DNA from: Actinomycetota bacterium
GTDB lineage: Bacteria > Actinomycetota > Acidimicrobiia > Acidimicrobiales > MedAcidi-G1
NCBI GenBank assembly: GCA_014381745.1
Contig: JACNLA010000028.1
Coordinates: 62,001 to 126,000 of the forward strand
DNA: 64,000 nucleotides
Direction: 5' to 3'
This document shows positions 33,747 to 41,854 of the stretch, piece by piece. The notes below the pieces were generated by a model, which worked only from the letters and a program-made list of their open reading frames with translations, had not been told where the DNA came from and did no database searches. Both the position numbers and the translations under genes were made by a program. Numbering within the stretch: the stretch's first letter is position 1; each line of letters starts with the position of its first letter.

Positions 33747-34260
33747 AAATCGCGTTTGCCCTGGTCAGAGGGTTGCGCCCGGTGTTCCGTGGACTTCGGC
33801 GAGTGCAAGCTACGTAGCGATAGTGCTGTGACCAGGCGTTTTGTCTTCGTGTCGGAGGCAGGGGCACTTGTTCTCCGTCCATCGAGTCGCTTGCTCAAAG
33901 ATGCTGGTCAGAGCGCTGTTGCGGACGTAGGTGTGTCGGTCTGCAAACGAGTTGCTAACGGCGACTCTTCAACAGGGGAACACGAACCGCACCTGGACCG
34001 CGGTCGAAGACCTGCTCGCCAACGCGGTCGCTGACCCCTCCAACTGAGCGTCACCGAACCGGCGTTATACGTGTGATCGGTGTCATCTCTGAAGGGGCGG
34101 GGCTTGTCAAGAGGGCCTCGGCGTAGCCGTGTCCGTGTGGTGGGCGCGGCGGGCTAGGCCAACGGAGTGTTGGTGTTGAGGTGGTTGGTTGTGGTGCCTC
34201 ACCAGGTGGTGGTTGCTGGTCGTTCTCGCCGGGTTGGGCCTGGGGTGTCGGTCATCTCTT
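33747..34260. other. Gene-free left end of the island
   Basis: About 510 bp between the tRNA and the IS3 element without a convincing intact gene. An integrase gene would be expected next to the tRNA, but I see none. A short open stretch of about 38 codons (33940-34048, plus strand), rich in Thr and Ala and ending ADPSN-stop, may be a decayed gene end. On the minus strand a 35-codon frame beginning MPKHTMPHDD is split by the IS3 insertion and can be rejoined across it using one copy of the CTT duplication. Confidence 0.4.
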
Positions 34261-34291
34261 TGAATCTCCCCGGGTTTCGTAGAGGCTGGGG

Positions 34292-35230
34292 TTATTGAGT
34301 CACGGCCTGGTTGGCTGTGCTCGTCTGACGGTATTCGGTTTCGTGGTCGGCGGGGGTGGTGAACTGGCGGCGGCCGGGGAGGATCTCGCCGTGGCGGCGT
34401 CGGTGGTTGAACCAATCGACGTATTCGAGGGTGGCGAACTCGACATCCTCGAGGCCGGCCCAGGGACCGTGGGGGTAGATGAGCTCCCATTTGTAGAGCC
34501 CGTTGAACGACTCGATCATCGCGTTGTCGTAGCTGTCGCCCTTGGAACCAACCGAGGCGACGACGCCGTTGTCGGCCAGCCGCTGGGAATATCGAATGCT
34601 GAGATATTGAACGCCCATGTCGCTGTGATGCACGAGCTGGGACAGGTCGGCGCCGGCTCGGCGGCGGTTGAACACCGCCATCTCCAACGCGTCGATCGCC
34701 AGATCTGAGCGCAGAGAGGTCGAGGCCTGCCAGCCGACCACGAAGCGGGAGTAGGCGTCGATGACGAACGCGACGTACACCCACCCGGCATGGGTCTTGA
34801 CGTAGGTGAGATCGGCCAGCCAAAGCCGGTTCGGGGCCTCGGCGGTGAAGTCCCGGTCAACGAGATCGGCCGGCCTGTCCGAGCCGTCGTCGGTGATGGT
34901 GGTGCGGACCCACGATCGGCCCCGACGTACGCCCGAGAGCCCCATCTCTTTCATCAGGCGTTCGACAGTGCAGCGAGCGACGCGGATGCCATCGACGTTG
35001 TTGAGGTGATCCCACATCTTGTCGCCGCCATAGGCGACGAAGTTCTCGTCATAGACCCGCTTAATCACCGGCTTGAGCTCGGCATCACGCTGAGCTCGCG
35101 CTGACGGCGGCCTGGTCTTGGCCGCGTAGTAGGTCGAGGGGGCGATGCCAAGCATCTTGGCGATCGGCTCGATTCCCCACCGCAGCGTCCCGCTGCGCCG
35201 ATCCTGGTGTTCGTCGATGAACCGGATCAC
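34292..35230 (-). CDS. IS3-family transposase OrfB (DDE integrase)
   Basis: 312 aa with an N-terminal HTH_21-like segment (YDENFVAYGGDKMWDHLN) and an rve catalytic core. The DDE residues are Asp in WLADLTYVKTHAGWVYVAFVIDAYSR, Asp in VHHSDMGVQYLS, and Glu in NAMIESFNGLYKWELIY. Its GTG start overlaps the orfA stop (GTGA). In most IS3 elements the two are joined by a -1 frameshift, but I see no classical A6G slippery site, so re-initiation is an alternative. Confidence 0.92.
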   Translation of the reverse strand: MIRFIDEHQDRRSGTLRWGIEPIAKMLGIAPSTYYAAKTRPPSARAQRDAELKPVIKRVYDENFVAYGGDKMWDHLNNVDGIRVARCTVERLMKEMGLSGVRRGRSWVRTTITDDGSDRPADLVDRDFTAEAPNRLWLADLTYVKTHAGWVYVAFVIDAYSRFVVGWQASTSLRSDLAIDALEMAVFNRRRAGADLSQLVHHSDMGVQYLSIRYSQRLADNGVVASVGSKGDSYDNAMIESFNGLYKWELIYPHGPWAGLEDVEFATLEYVDWFNHRRRHGEILPGRRQFTTPADHETEYRQTSTANQAVTQ

Positions 35231-35556
35231 GTCTGCGACTGGCGGTCGAGCTCCGCCCCGAAGAAAGCCGAAGCCGCCTTCAAAATGTCGTTGGCCCGGC
35301 GTAGCTCCGCATTCTCACGCTTCAACCGCTTCAGCTCGGCGAGATCATCGCTCGTCGGCCCCGACCGACGGCCGCCGTCGATCTCGGCCCGGCGAACCCA
35401 CTTGCGCACCGTCTCCGGCGTCGGGCCCAGCTTCTCCGCGACCGAACAGATTGCTTCCCACTGCGACCCGTACTCGTGCTGATGATCGAGCACCATCCGC
35501 ACCGCACGCTCACGCATCTCCGCCGGGTAACGCCCCGGCCTTCTCTGATCTGACAT
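35227..35556 (-). CDS. IS3-family transposase OrfA (HTH)
   Basis: 109 aa from the ATG at 35556. The helix-turn-helix part is RRPGRYPAEMRERAVRMVLD, then ICSVAEKLGPTPETVRKWVRR. A leucine-zipper-like helix follows (DLAELKRLKRENAELRRANDILKAASAFF), which in this family mediates OrfA/OrfAB pairing. Confidence 0.9.
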   Translation of the reverse strand: MSDQRRPGRYPAEMRERAVRMVLDHQHEYGSQWEAICSVAEKLGPTPETVRKWVRRAEIDGGRRSGPTSDDLAELKRLKRENAELRRANDILKAASAFFGAELDRQSQT

Positions 35557-35750
35557 TGCTCCATCCTTCTCAAGGATCGGAGCCTCCACCAGACCCGGGG
35601 AGATTCACTTCGCCGCCGTTGACGGGGTCGTCGTGGGGCATGGTGTGTTTCGGCATCGGTCAGGCGGACGCAATCAAGTGGTCGGCCTCGCCATGGGTGT
35701 GGGGGTCATGACAACAGTCGGGTTCGCGCACTGACCGAGTTCTTGTGGAG

Positions 35751-36627
35751 TCACACTGCGGCGGTGGGCTCGGCGGTTGTCGGTTGCAGGCAGCGGATCT
35801 CGCCGTCTCGGAGGCCGTAGTAGACGAGCGTGACGATCTTGCGGGCTGTCGCGACTTTGGCGACGGCTCGGCTGTTGCGGCGTTCGGCGAGTGCTTCTCG
35901 TTGGGTGTGAAGCCAGGAGTCTTTGCGGAGTTTCTGGGCGGCTTCGACCGCGGCCCAGCGCACGAGCCGGTTGCCTTGTTTGGTGATCGGGCCCCTGGAG
36001 ACCTTGATGTCGGACTCGCGGTGGCGTGGGGTGAGGCCACACCACGACGCGAGATGCCCGGCAGAAGCGAACCGGTCGATGTCGCCCGATCTCAGCGACC
36101 ATGATCGCAGCGATGACCGGCCCGATGCCGGGGATCTGTTGGATGGCGTGGTAGCCGGCGTGGTCGGCGAAGACGTGGCCGATCGAGTCGTTGAGCTCGC
36201 CGATCTCGTGATCGAACGTGTCGATCAACACCAACAGCGACTCGATCCGTTGCCCGAACGGCGACGCGAACCAGTCGTCGGTCTCGAGCAGATGGGCGAG
36301 GAGCTCACGGCCGCCTTTGCCGAACAGATCCGTCATCGGCACGTGCATGCCCCGCTTCGCGATGATCGCGTGGACTTGGGCTTTGAGCCCCGACCGCAGG
36401 GCCACGAGCTTGGCCCTATAGCGGACCAGCTCACGATGGTGGCGAGCGTCGGCGGTGGAGATCCATGCCTCGGGCAACATGTTCGACCGCAACAGGTCTC
36501 CCAGGACCTGACAGTCGAGTTGATCGTTCTTGACCCGGCGCCCCTCGAACGCCGACAGCCTCGACGGCGCAGCGAGATGCACCTGGACCCCTGCCGCCTG
36601 CAACGCGTCGACCGCCCAGTACCAGCC
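35751..36627 (-). pseudogene. IS110-family transposase, truncated and frameshifted
   Basis: The middle of the gene reads as an IS110 DEDD transposase (GRRVKNDQLDCQVLGDLLRSNMLPEAWIS, YHAIQQIPGIGPVIAAIMVAEIG). At about 36,070 the frame is lost. The rest (WCGLTPRHRESDIKVSRGPITKQGN, then RWAAVEAAQKLRKD) continues in another frame to a stop at 35751. The N-terminal third is missing because another IS end begins at 36628. Two independent lesions make it non-functional. Confidence 0.85.
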
Positions 36628-37007
36628 TGTGGGGGCCGAATATTGCGTCGTGGCTGGTCAGGCCGCGTTTCGGTACTCGTTGATCAGGCCGTCGCACCGG
36701 GTTGCCTTGACGATCCGGAGCCTCGGGGGACAGGGGTCGGCGTCTGGCGTGGGCAGGGGTGGTCTTTGGTCGAGGGAGCGGTGGGGTCGGTGTTCGTCGT
36801 AGTGGTCGATGTAGTCGACGACGACACGCTCGAGTTGCCGCTGGTTCCAGATGATGGTGCGGTCGAGAAGTTCTCGGCCGATGGAGCCGATCCAGCGTTC
36901 GGCGAACGCGTTGGCCACCGGAGTGCGGACGGGCGTCTTGAGGATATTGAAGCCCTCGGAGTGGAAGACCTCGTCGAAGGCGTCGATGAACTGGCTGCCC
37001 CGAACCC
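36628..37007 (-). mobile_element. Truncated IS copy (copy B)
   Basis: The left end TGTGGGGGCCGAATATT is the same terminal sequence as the neighbouring complete IS. What remains is the last ~115 codons of a DDE transposase (36658-37007; RGSQFIDAFDEVF ... NAFAERWIGSIGRE ... NEYRNAA). It is closely similar to the complete copy but clearly not identical. The complete copy begins directly at the break, and no matching N-terminal half is found on its other side. Confidence 0.8.
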
Positions 37008-38154
37008 TGCGGGGGCCGAATATTACGTCGTGCCTGGTCAGGCTGCGTTTCGGTACTCGTGGATGAGGCCGCCGCACCGGGTTGATTTCACGACGCTGAG
37101 ATGACGATGAGCTGGGGGACTTGCTCGATTGCTCGCGAGCGGTGGTTGCTGGTTGAGAGTGCGGTGGGGCCGGTGGGTGTTGTAGTGCTCGATGTAGTCG
37201 ATGACCAAGCGTTCGAGTTGGTGTTGGTTCCAGATGATGGTCCGGTCGAGGAGCTCTCGGCGGATGGATCCGATCCACCGTTCGGCGAAGGCGTTGGCTA
37301 CGGGCGTGCCGACCGGGCTCTTGAGGATCTTGAAGTTCTCGGTTCGGAAGATCTCGTCGAAGGCATTGACGAACTGGCTGCCGCGGTCGCGAACGAGGGC
37401 GCGTGAGCCTGCGAGATGGTTGGTGTGGCGGAGCAAGAGGTTGCGGGCTGCTTGGGTGGTCCAGGCCCCGGTGGGGTTGGCGGTGGTGCCGGCGTAGAAG
37501 ACCTGTCGGGTGGGGATGTGGATGAAGAACAGCACGTAGCAGCGGCGGAGCAGGGCGGTGTCGACGGTGAAGAAGTCGCAGGCCACGGCCGCTTGGGAGT
37601 GCAGGAACTGCGACCAGGTGACGTCGGATCGGTGCGGGGCGGGGTCGATGCCGGTGGTCTTGAGGATCTTCCACACGGTGGAGGACGCGATGTGGTGGCC
37701 GAGGCCGGCCAATTCGCCATGGATGCGGCGGTAGCCCCAGGTCGGGTTCTCATTAGCGAGGCGAAGAACGAGCTTTCGGATCTCGGTTGCGGTGGATGGT
37801 CGTCCCGGTCCTCGTGAGGGCTGTGTCCAGTGGCGGGTGATGCGTCGTCGGTGCCATCGCAAGAGGGTGTCGGGGGTGACGATCCAACCGGCTCGTCGTG
37901 GGCGGGGGAGCGCGGCGGCGATGGCGCCGAGCAGAGTCCGATCATTGTCGTTGACAGCGGGTCGGCCGAGTTGTCGGCGCAGCACGGCGAGTTGGTGGCG
38001 GAGCACGATGATCTCGAGTTCCTTGGAGCGGCCGGATCTGACAGCGAGACGGGCCAGGCCGGCGATGAGGCGGTAGAGAATGCGAGACACAGCCGATCAG
38101 CTTCGGCCGTGTTTCCCCTGATCAGCGGGCACGACCGAATATTCGGCCCCCACA
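37008..38154 (-). mobile_element. Complete IS (copy A) with rve-type transposase
   Basis: The ends TGCGGGGGCCGAATATT at 37008 and, inverted, TGTGGGGGCCGAATATT ending at 38154 enclose one transposase gene. Similarity continues inward (TCGTGCC). I see no matching target duplication. It abuts the remnant of a sibling copy. Confidence 0.8.
37038..38090 (-). CDS. DDE (rve) transposase of copy A
   Basis: 350 aa, one gene without a separate OrfA. The N-terminal KELEIIVLRHQLAVLRRQLGRP leads to an HTH region (PSRGPGRPSTATEIRKLVLRLANENPTWGYRRIHGEL). The catalytic triad is Asp in VACDFFTVDT, Asp in LVRDRGSQFVNAFDE, and Glu in NAFAERWIGSIRRE. It is of the kind usually called integrase core domain protein in actinobacteria (IS3/IS481-like). 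It is full length and probably active. Confidence 0.88.
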   Translation of the reverse strand: MSRILYRLIAGLARLAVRSGRSKELEIIVLRHQLAVLRRQLGRPAVNDNDRTLLGAIAAALPRPRRAGWIVTPDTLLRWHRRRITRHWTQPSRGPGRPSTATEIRKLVLRLANENPTWGYRRIHGELAGLGHHIASSTVWKILKTTGIDPAPHRSDVTWSQFLHSQAAVACDFFTVDTALLRRCYVLFFIHIPTRQVFYAGTTANPTGAWTTQAARNLLLRHTNHLAGSRALVRDRGSQFVNAFDEIFRTENFKILKSPVGTPVANAFAERWIGSIRRELLDRTIIWNQHQLERLVIDYIEHYNTHRPHRTLNQQPPLASNRASPPAHRHLSVVKSTRCGGLIHEYRNAA

Positions 38155-38350
38155 GGCGGCATCGGGGCTGGTCAGCACCCACACGCGCGGGTTTCCGAGC
38201 CCCACATGCGCCGTTCGTCCGCCGGGTAGTGAAAGCGACGCTCACTGAGTGGCTCGCGCACCTGGTCGAGCAGCTCGAGGAGTACGAGGAGAGCGCGTTC
38301 ACCTGATCGAGGCTGCGGCGCATCGGGTGGGGCGAAGGCGCCGGGGTGTC
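38155..38350. other. Intergenic remnant between IS and cargo cassette
   Basis: About 195 bp. On the plus strand a frame of roughly 30 codons (ending at 38306) encodes FVRRVVKATLTEWLAHLVEQ then a Glu-rich end and stop. It looks like a genuine C-terminus of a lost gene, not random sequence. No start is available. Nothing else is recognised. Confidence 0.35.
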
Positions 38351-39541
38351 TCAGAGTCGTCGGGGGAGGTAGGTGGTGAGGATGATGCCGCCTGCGGACA
38401 GGAGGGCGAGGGCGGCGTAGAGGAGCCAGAAGCGTCCGAGGGCGAGCGCGAGGGCGGCGAGTGCGGGGGCGATGAGGAAGGAGACTTCTCGCCAGGTGGA
38501 GAACACGCTGGCCATTGCGGCGCGTTCTCGTGGTTTGACGAGGCGTACGAAGGGGATGTTGCCGAGGACGTCGAGCATGCCGCCGCCGGTGGCGCCGAGG
38601 AGCCAGAGCGCGATCCCGGGGGTGGCTGCGTCGCCGATGATGGCGAGTCCGGAGAGGCTCACGGTCATGAGGGCGAAGCCGATCCCCATGGTTGCTCGAA
38701 CGCCGATCCGACGGGCGGCTCGGTCCACGACCGGAGCGAGGAAGAGCGTGGCGCTGCTCGCTGAGAGGAGGGCGCCGGCCATCCATTCTGGGTGGCCGGC
38801 CTCGACCACGTAGATCGGGCCGTAGATGAAGAGTGCGGCCCAGAAGACCGAGCGGATGATGGTGATCGCGTAGGCGATGCGGAGGCTGCGGCGCCGAAAG
38901 AACCGAGCCACGGAGTCGATGATGCGTGGCGCGGGGGCGATGGGTGCGCGGAGGATCTCGTTGCCGTCGAAACGCAGTCGCCAGTGGTAGGCGAGCATGA
39001 GGACGGTGACGGCCATGGCGGTGACGAAGGGAGCGTTGGGGTCGACGTTGCTCCAGAGCCATGTGCCGAATGCGGGCCCGGCGAGCCACGCCGCGGCGAG
39101 GTAGAGGAATCGCCGGCTCTCGGCGTTGACGAAGTCCGACTTGGCGACGAAGTCCATGAGGTAGAGCGAGAGCACGACGGAGAAGACCGAGGCATGGGAG
39201 GATCGAAGGCCGATGGCGATGGCGATCGACCAGGAGGGTCCGAGCGCGAACAGGGTCGCGGCGCCGACGAGCGCGAGTCCTCCGCCGGTGAGGATCCATC
39301 TGCGAGGGATCAGGCGTTCGAGTCGGGCGACGTTGAGTGTGGTGGCGACCGTGACGATCGAGCCCCCGAAGAAGGCGTAGGAGACGGCTTGTTTGGAGCC
39401 GAGCTGCTCGAGGGCGACGAGAGGCACGGTGCCGACCATGACGGCACGCGCGAGCCCCTCGATTCCGGCGAGGCGGGCGATTCGGTCGGCGGCGTGGCCG
39501 GGGACGTGTTGGAGGCCGACGGGTGGCCGAGCGCGGGCCAT
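38351..39541 (-). CDS. MFS transporter (island cargo)
   Basis: 396 aa with about 11-12 hydrophobic helices, for example WSIAIAIGLRSSHASVFSVVLS, FVTAMAVTVLMLAYHWRL and WLLYAALALLSAGGIILTTYL. The cytoplasmic loop between helices 2 and 3 is basic (ARLERLIPRRW) and a mid-protein loop follows FDGNEILRAPI. The substrate is unknown. It is the last gene of a three-gene operon; its start is 3 nt from the P-loop gene's stop. The divergent TetR gene suggests a regulated exporter. Confidence 0.85.
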   Translation of the reverse strand: MARARPPVGLQHVPGHAADRIARLAGIEGLARAVMVGTVPLVALEQLGSKQAVSYAFFGGSIVTVATTLNVARLERLIPRRWILTGGGLALVGAATLFALGPSWSIAIAIGLRSSHASVFSVVLSLYLMDFVAKSDFVNAESRRFLYLAAAWLAGPAFGTWLWSNVDPNAPFVTAMAVTVLMLAYHWRLRFDGNEILRAPIAPAPRIIDSVARFFRRRSLRIAYAITIIRSVFWAALFIYGPIYVVEAGHPEWMAGALLSASSATLFLAPVVDRAARRIGVRATMGIGFALMTVSLSGLAIIGDAATPGIALWLLGATGGGMLDVLGNIPFVRLVKPRERAAMASVFSTWREVSFLIAPALAALALALGRFWLLYAALALLSAGGIILTTYLPRRL

Positions 39542-39544
39542 GGC

Positions 39545-40570
39545 TCAGAGCAGAAGGTGGGCGAGGGCTTTGAGGTCAGGTTCGGCGCTGTCGAAAACCG
39601 GGATGTCGGTTCGTTCGGCGAGTTCTCGAATGCCGAGCGGGGAGCCCGACACGAGTCCGGAAATCGCCGCCGGCGTGAGCTGGTAGTCATCGCGGAGAAC
39701 GGTGAGCCCGCCGAGGGCGCCGAAGGTGTCGCTCGCGCAGAAAATGAGTCGGTGGATCCGTTCGCGCACGTCTGGGTGGGATAGCAGAAGGGAGGTCTCG
39801 CGTTGGAGGACGCCGTCGGCGAGTTCGACCACCCAGTAGTTGCGGGGGTTGTTCGCGTACCGGAGGTCGAGGTCGTTGAACACTGCGAGGAGGTCGTCCT
39901 CGGGTAGGAGGTAGGTCGAGGGATGACCGAGGTAGGTGAAGTCGTTGTAGACCTTCGCCCCCGCGTCGTTCATGTGCAGGATGTCTTTGAGCGACGCCGT
40001 GCCGGTGACCTTCGACGCCCGCACTTCGTGCCCCATGGTGGTGAGGGCCCAGCAGCACGCGACTGCAGCGGTGCTCTTGCCGGAGTTCATCGACGTGCCG
40101 ACCACCAAGATGAGCTTCGAGCGTGGCATCCGTTTCGCTTCGCTGGCAGGGCTGATGAGTGAGTGATCGAGCGTGTTGAGCGGCTCGCCTTCCTTGTCGA
40201 CAACCTGGCCAAGGATCCGGACGCGGGTTGGGTCGCCAAAGCGGCTGTTGCGAGTCTTGACCTCGCCGACCATGCCGGAGCGGGCGACGAGGTCGAGCGA
40301 GGGCGCCGGGCGCGTCGGGACGACGGCTTCGTAGGCATCGCTCGCGTACCTATTCCCGACAACGAAGATCGCGGCGGAGCCATCGGCGATCCGGTGGATT
40401 CGGCCGCTCTTGTTCTCCAGTTCGCGATGCGCGCCGAGGCGTTCAATGCGCCCGTACAGCACATCGCCGTGGCGTGGCGTGGCCGTCCACGGGATGTGGG
40501 CGTGGATTCGCTTTGGCTGAATCGTGAACGCGGCACTGGGTAGGACGTAGCCGCGGGGCACACGGTCCAT
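39545..40570 (-). CDS. P-loop NTPase-like protein with N-terminal beta domain (island cargo)
   Basis: 341 aa. Residues 1-145 look beta-rich (HGDVLYGRIERLGAHRELENKSGR, AAIFVVGNRYASDAYEAVVP). Walker A GTSMNSGKST is at 158-167. It is followed by GHEVRASKVTGTASLKDILHMNDAGAKVYND, like the dethiobiotin synthase/MobB type of P-loop fold, and VVELADGVLQRETSLLL as a likely Walker B region. The reaction is unknown. The ATG at 40570 was preferred to an upstream start because the extra 44 residues are low-complexity Pro/Arg. It sits between the transporter and the 151-aa gene in one operon. Confidence 0.75.
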   Translation of the reverse strand: MDRVPRGYVLPSAAFTIQPKRIHAHIPWTATPRHGDVLYGRIERLGAHRELENKSGRIHRIADGSAAIFVVGNRYASDAYEAVVPTRPAPSLDLVARSGMVGEVKTRNSRFGDPTRVRILGQVVDKEGEPLNTLDHSLISPASEAKRMPRSKLILVVGTSMNSGKSTAAVACCWALTTMGHEVRASKVTGTASLKDILHMNDAGAKVYNDFTYLGHPSTYLLPEDDLLAVFNDLDLRYANNPRNYWVVELADGVLQRETSLLLSHPDVRERIHRLIFCASDTFGALGGLTVLRDDYQLTPAAISGLVSGSPLGIRELAERTDIPVFDSAEPDLKALAHLLL

Positions 40571-40584
40571 CGACGTGCTTCCTC

Positions 40585-41040
40585 TCAGTCGGTGGCGTCC
40601 GGCCCGGGTGGGCGGATGCGGTAGGGGAGATGTGGGTGGTCGTCCGCCGGAGCTTCGCCGTCGCGGAGATCGATGCGGAGCCGTTCTGACCGGGGACGCC
40701 ACGCTCCGTCGTGGTCGGCGTCGGCGATGGTGAACGGGCCGATCGAATCGGGTTCGGCGCGCTCGACCACGAGTGACGCCACGCCGAAACCCGCCAGTCC
40801 GACGAGCTCAGCGGTGCGGCGCCAGCGAGAGAGCGCCCGCATCGATGCGCGCTCGGCGTCGGGAGCGGTCACCGTGAACCTCGCGACGATCTCGTCGCCG
40901 TGAACCGAGATCTTCACGCCCAACACCGTCTTCGGGGTCACCGGTCGATCGCGATCGGGCGCGGCGTCGGCGTCCGGCGTCGAGACGACACGCACCAGCC
41001 ACAAGCGGTCGGCGTGTTCGCTCCACGGCGATTCGGGCAT
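40585..41040 (-). CDS. Hypothetical protein, first gene of island cargo operon
   Basis: 151 aa from the ATG at 40  (position 41040); a TTG 12 nt upstream is possible. It is soluble and alternates short strands and acidic loops (LWLVRVVSTPDADA, KISVHGDEIVARFTVTAPDAERA, ALSRWRRTAELVGLAGFGVASLVVE, RIRPPGPDATD). No known motif. Its start lies 14 nt from the end of the gap before the P-loop gene, so all three genes probably form one transcript that begins in the 120-bp region shared with the TetR gene. Confidence 0.65.
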   Translation of the reverse strand: MPESPWSEHADRLWLVRVVSTPDADAAPDRDRPVTPKTVLGVKISVHGDEIVARFTVTAPDAERASMRALSRWRRTAELVGLAGFGVASLVVERAEPDSIGPFTIADADHDGAWRPRSERLRIDLRDGEAPADDHPHLPYRIRPPGPDATD

Positions 41041-41098
41041 GACAGGGACCAATCCTGGAGGAGGCCGTGTAGATCGGCGGGCTGTGAACCTGATTCAT

Positions 41099-41116
41099 AC
41101 TACTGAAACTCGTAGT
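41099..41116. promoter_or_regulatory. Candidate TetR operator
   Basis: ACTACTGAAACTCGTAGT has 5-bp outer arms (ACTAC/GTAGT) around an 8-bp centre and lies in the divergent promoter region 45 nt before the TetR ATG. Half-sites AACTC (41107) and GAGTT (41128) form a second, wider inverted repeat. Size and position suit a TetR-family operator, but the palindrome is imperfect. Confidence 0.4.
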
Positions 41117-41147
41117 CGCCAACTAGAGAGTTCGTGACGGCATCTGC

Positions 41148-41160
41148 TAAGGTCTTTGAC
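41148..41160 (+). promoter_or_regulatory. Leaderless-type -10 element for the TetR gene
   Basis: TAAGGT at 41148-41153, then 7 nt, then the ATG at 41161. It supports this start over a GTG/ATG further upstream in the frame. Confidence 0.5.
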
Positions 41161-41730
41161 ATGCCGCGCCAACGCATCGACGTCGAGGACGTGATCGAAA
41201 GCGCGCTCGAGGTCGTCGACGAAGGGGGTGTCGACGACCTCGCCCTTGCGAAGGTCGCTGATGATCTCGGCGTCCAATCTTCGGCGCTCTACAACCACGT
41301 CGAAGGGCTTGACGGGCTTCGGCATCAGGTATCTGTGCGAGCGTCGGTCAACCTTGCGGACACCCTCCTGCACAGTGCGGTTGCCCGCTCCGGCCACGAC
41401 GCGGTTCGTGCCATCGCACAGGCCTACCGCAGCTTCGCCGAAGACCACCCCGGCCAATACGCCAGCACCCTCCTCGTGCCGGCAGAACGCGACGAAGAAC
41501 TCTTCGCCGCCCAAGAGGTCATCGTGAGTGTGATCGCACGCGTCCTCCAGAGCTGCGGGCTCAGCACACACGAAGCAGCGCACCACGCGCGTGTGGTCCG
41601 CAGCACGATCCACGGCTTCGTCGCCCTGGAGGCAACCGACTCCTTCACCGGCGACCTCGCGGTCGACGACAGTTTCGAGCGCCTCATCGACTTCGTGATC
41701 CGCGGCCTGCCCCTCATCGAGCCGTCCTAG
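41161..41730 (+). CDS. TetR-family transcriptional regulator (island cargo)
   Basis: 189 aa. The N-terminal helix-turn-helix is VDDLALAKVADDLGVQSSALYNHVEGLDGLR (about 24-54). The C-terminal ligand domain contains ARSGHDAVRAIAQAYRSFAEDHPGQYAS and VRSTIHGFVALEA, the pattern of the WHG (TetR_C_33) group. Its divergence from the transporter operon suggests it represses that operon until a ligand is present. Confidence 0.88.
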   Translation: MPRQRIDVEDVIESALEVVDEGGVDDLALAKVADDLGVQSSALYNHVEGLDGLRHQVSVRASVNLADTLLHSAVARSGHDAVRAIAQAYRSFAEDHPGQYASTLLVPAERDEELFAAQEVIVSVIARVLQSCGLSTHEAAHHARVVRSTIHGFVALEATDSFTGDLAVDDSFERLIDFVIRGLPLIEPS

Positions 41731-41814
41731 CCGACCGGCTGCCGTACGTCGTCGACCGCACGATCACACCGCTCGTCCCGCCGGCAGCCAGTGACTGCGA
41801 TGGCGAGGGTTAAC

Positions 41815-41837
41815 GGTTGCATTCGCCCCTCCGACAC
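41815..41837 (+). repeat. Right attachment site (displaced tRNA-Leu 3' end)
   Basis: Aligns with 33724-33746 over 23 nt with 19 identities, ending in the 12 identical bases CCCCTCCGACAC. Here the sequence goes on as CAG, so that discriminator plus CCA (ACCA) is present, which the tRNA gene itself lacks. This is what remains when an element integrates into a tRNA gene and supplies a new 3' end. It lies 17 nt from the dsrE-like stop codon. Confidence 0.6.
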
Positions 41838-41854
41838 CAGTTGTCTGCTGATTG

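Larger units (their letters stand above)
34261..35607 (-). mobile_element. Complete IS3-family insertion sequence
   Basis: Terminal inverted repeats of 27 bp (34261-34287 and 35581-35607; TGAATCTCCCCGGGT at the outer end) match at 24 of 27 positions. CTT flanks the element on both sides, giving a 3-bp target duplication. It is 1347 bp long with two overlapping genes on the minus strand. Intact ends, genes and target duplication suggest a recent insertion. Confidence 0.9.

Noticed and set aside
33940-34048. Integrase remnant next to tRNA-Leu(GAG)
   Set aside because: The short frame has no R-H-R-Y or serine recombinase motif, so it cannot be called an integrase fragment.
34107-34823. Minus-strand frame of 238 codons across the IS3 end
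   Set aside because: It is a shifted frame of the transposase, rich in Arg/Pro, and crosses the IS boundary.
38172-39299. 375-codon minus-strand frame inside the MFS gene
   Set aside because: It is a +1 shadow of the transporter with an Arg/His/Pro composition; the transporter frame shows regular membrane helices.
41731-41814. Second tRNA gene at the right island end
   Set aside because: Only the 3' acceptor and part of the T-arm resemble a tRNA; there is no anticodon arm or 5' half, so it is a displaced end and not a gene.
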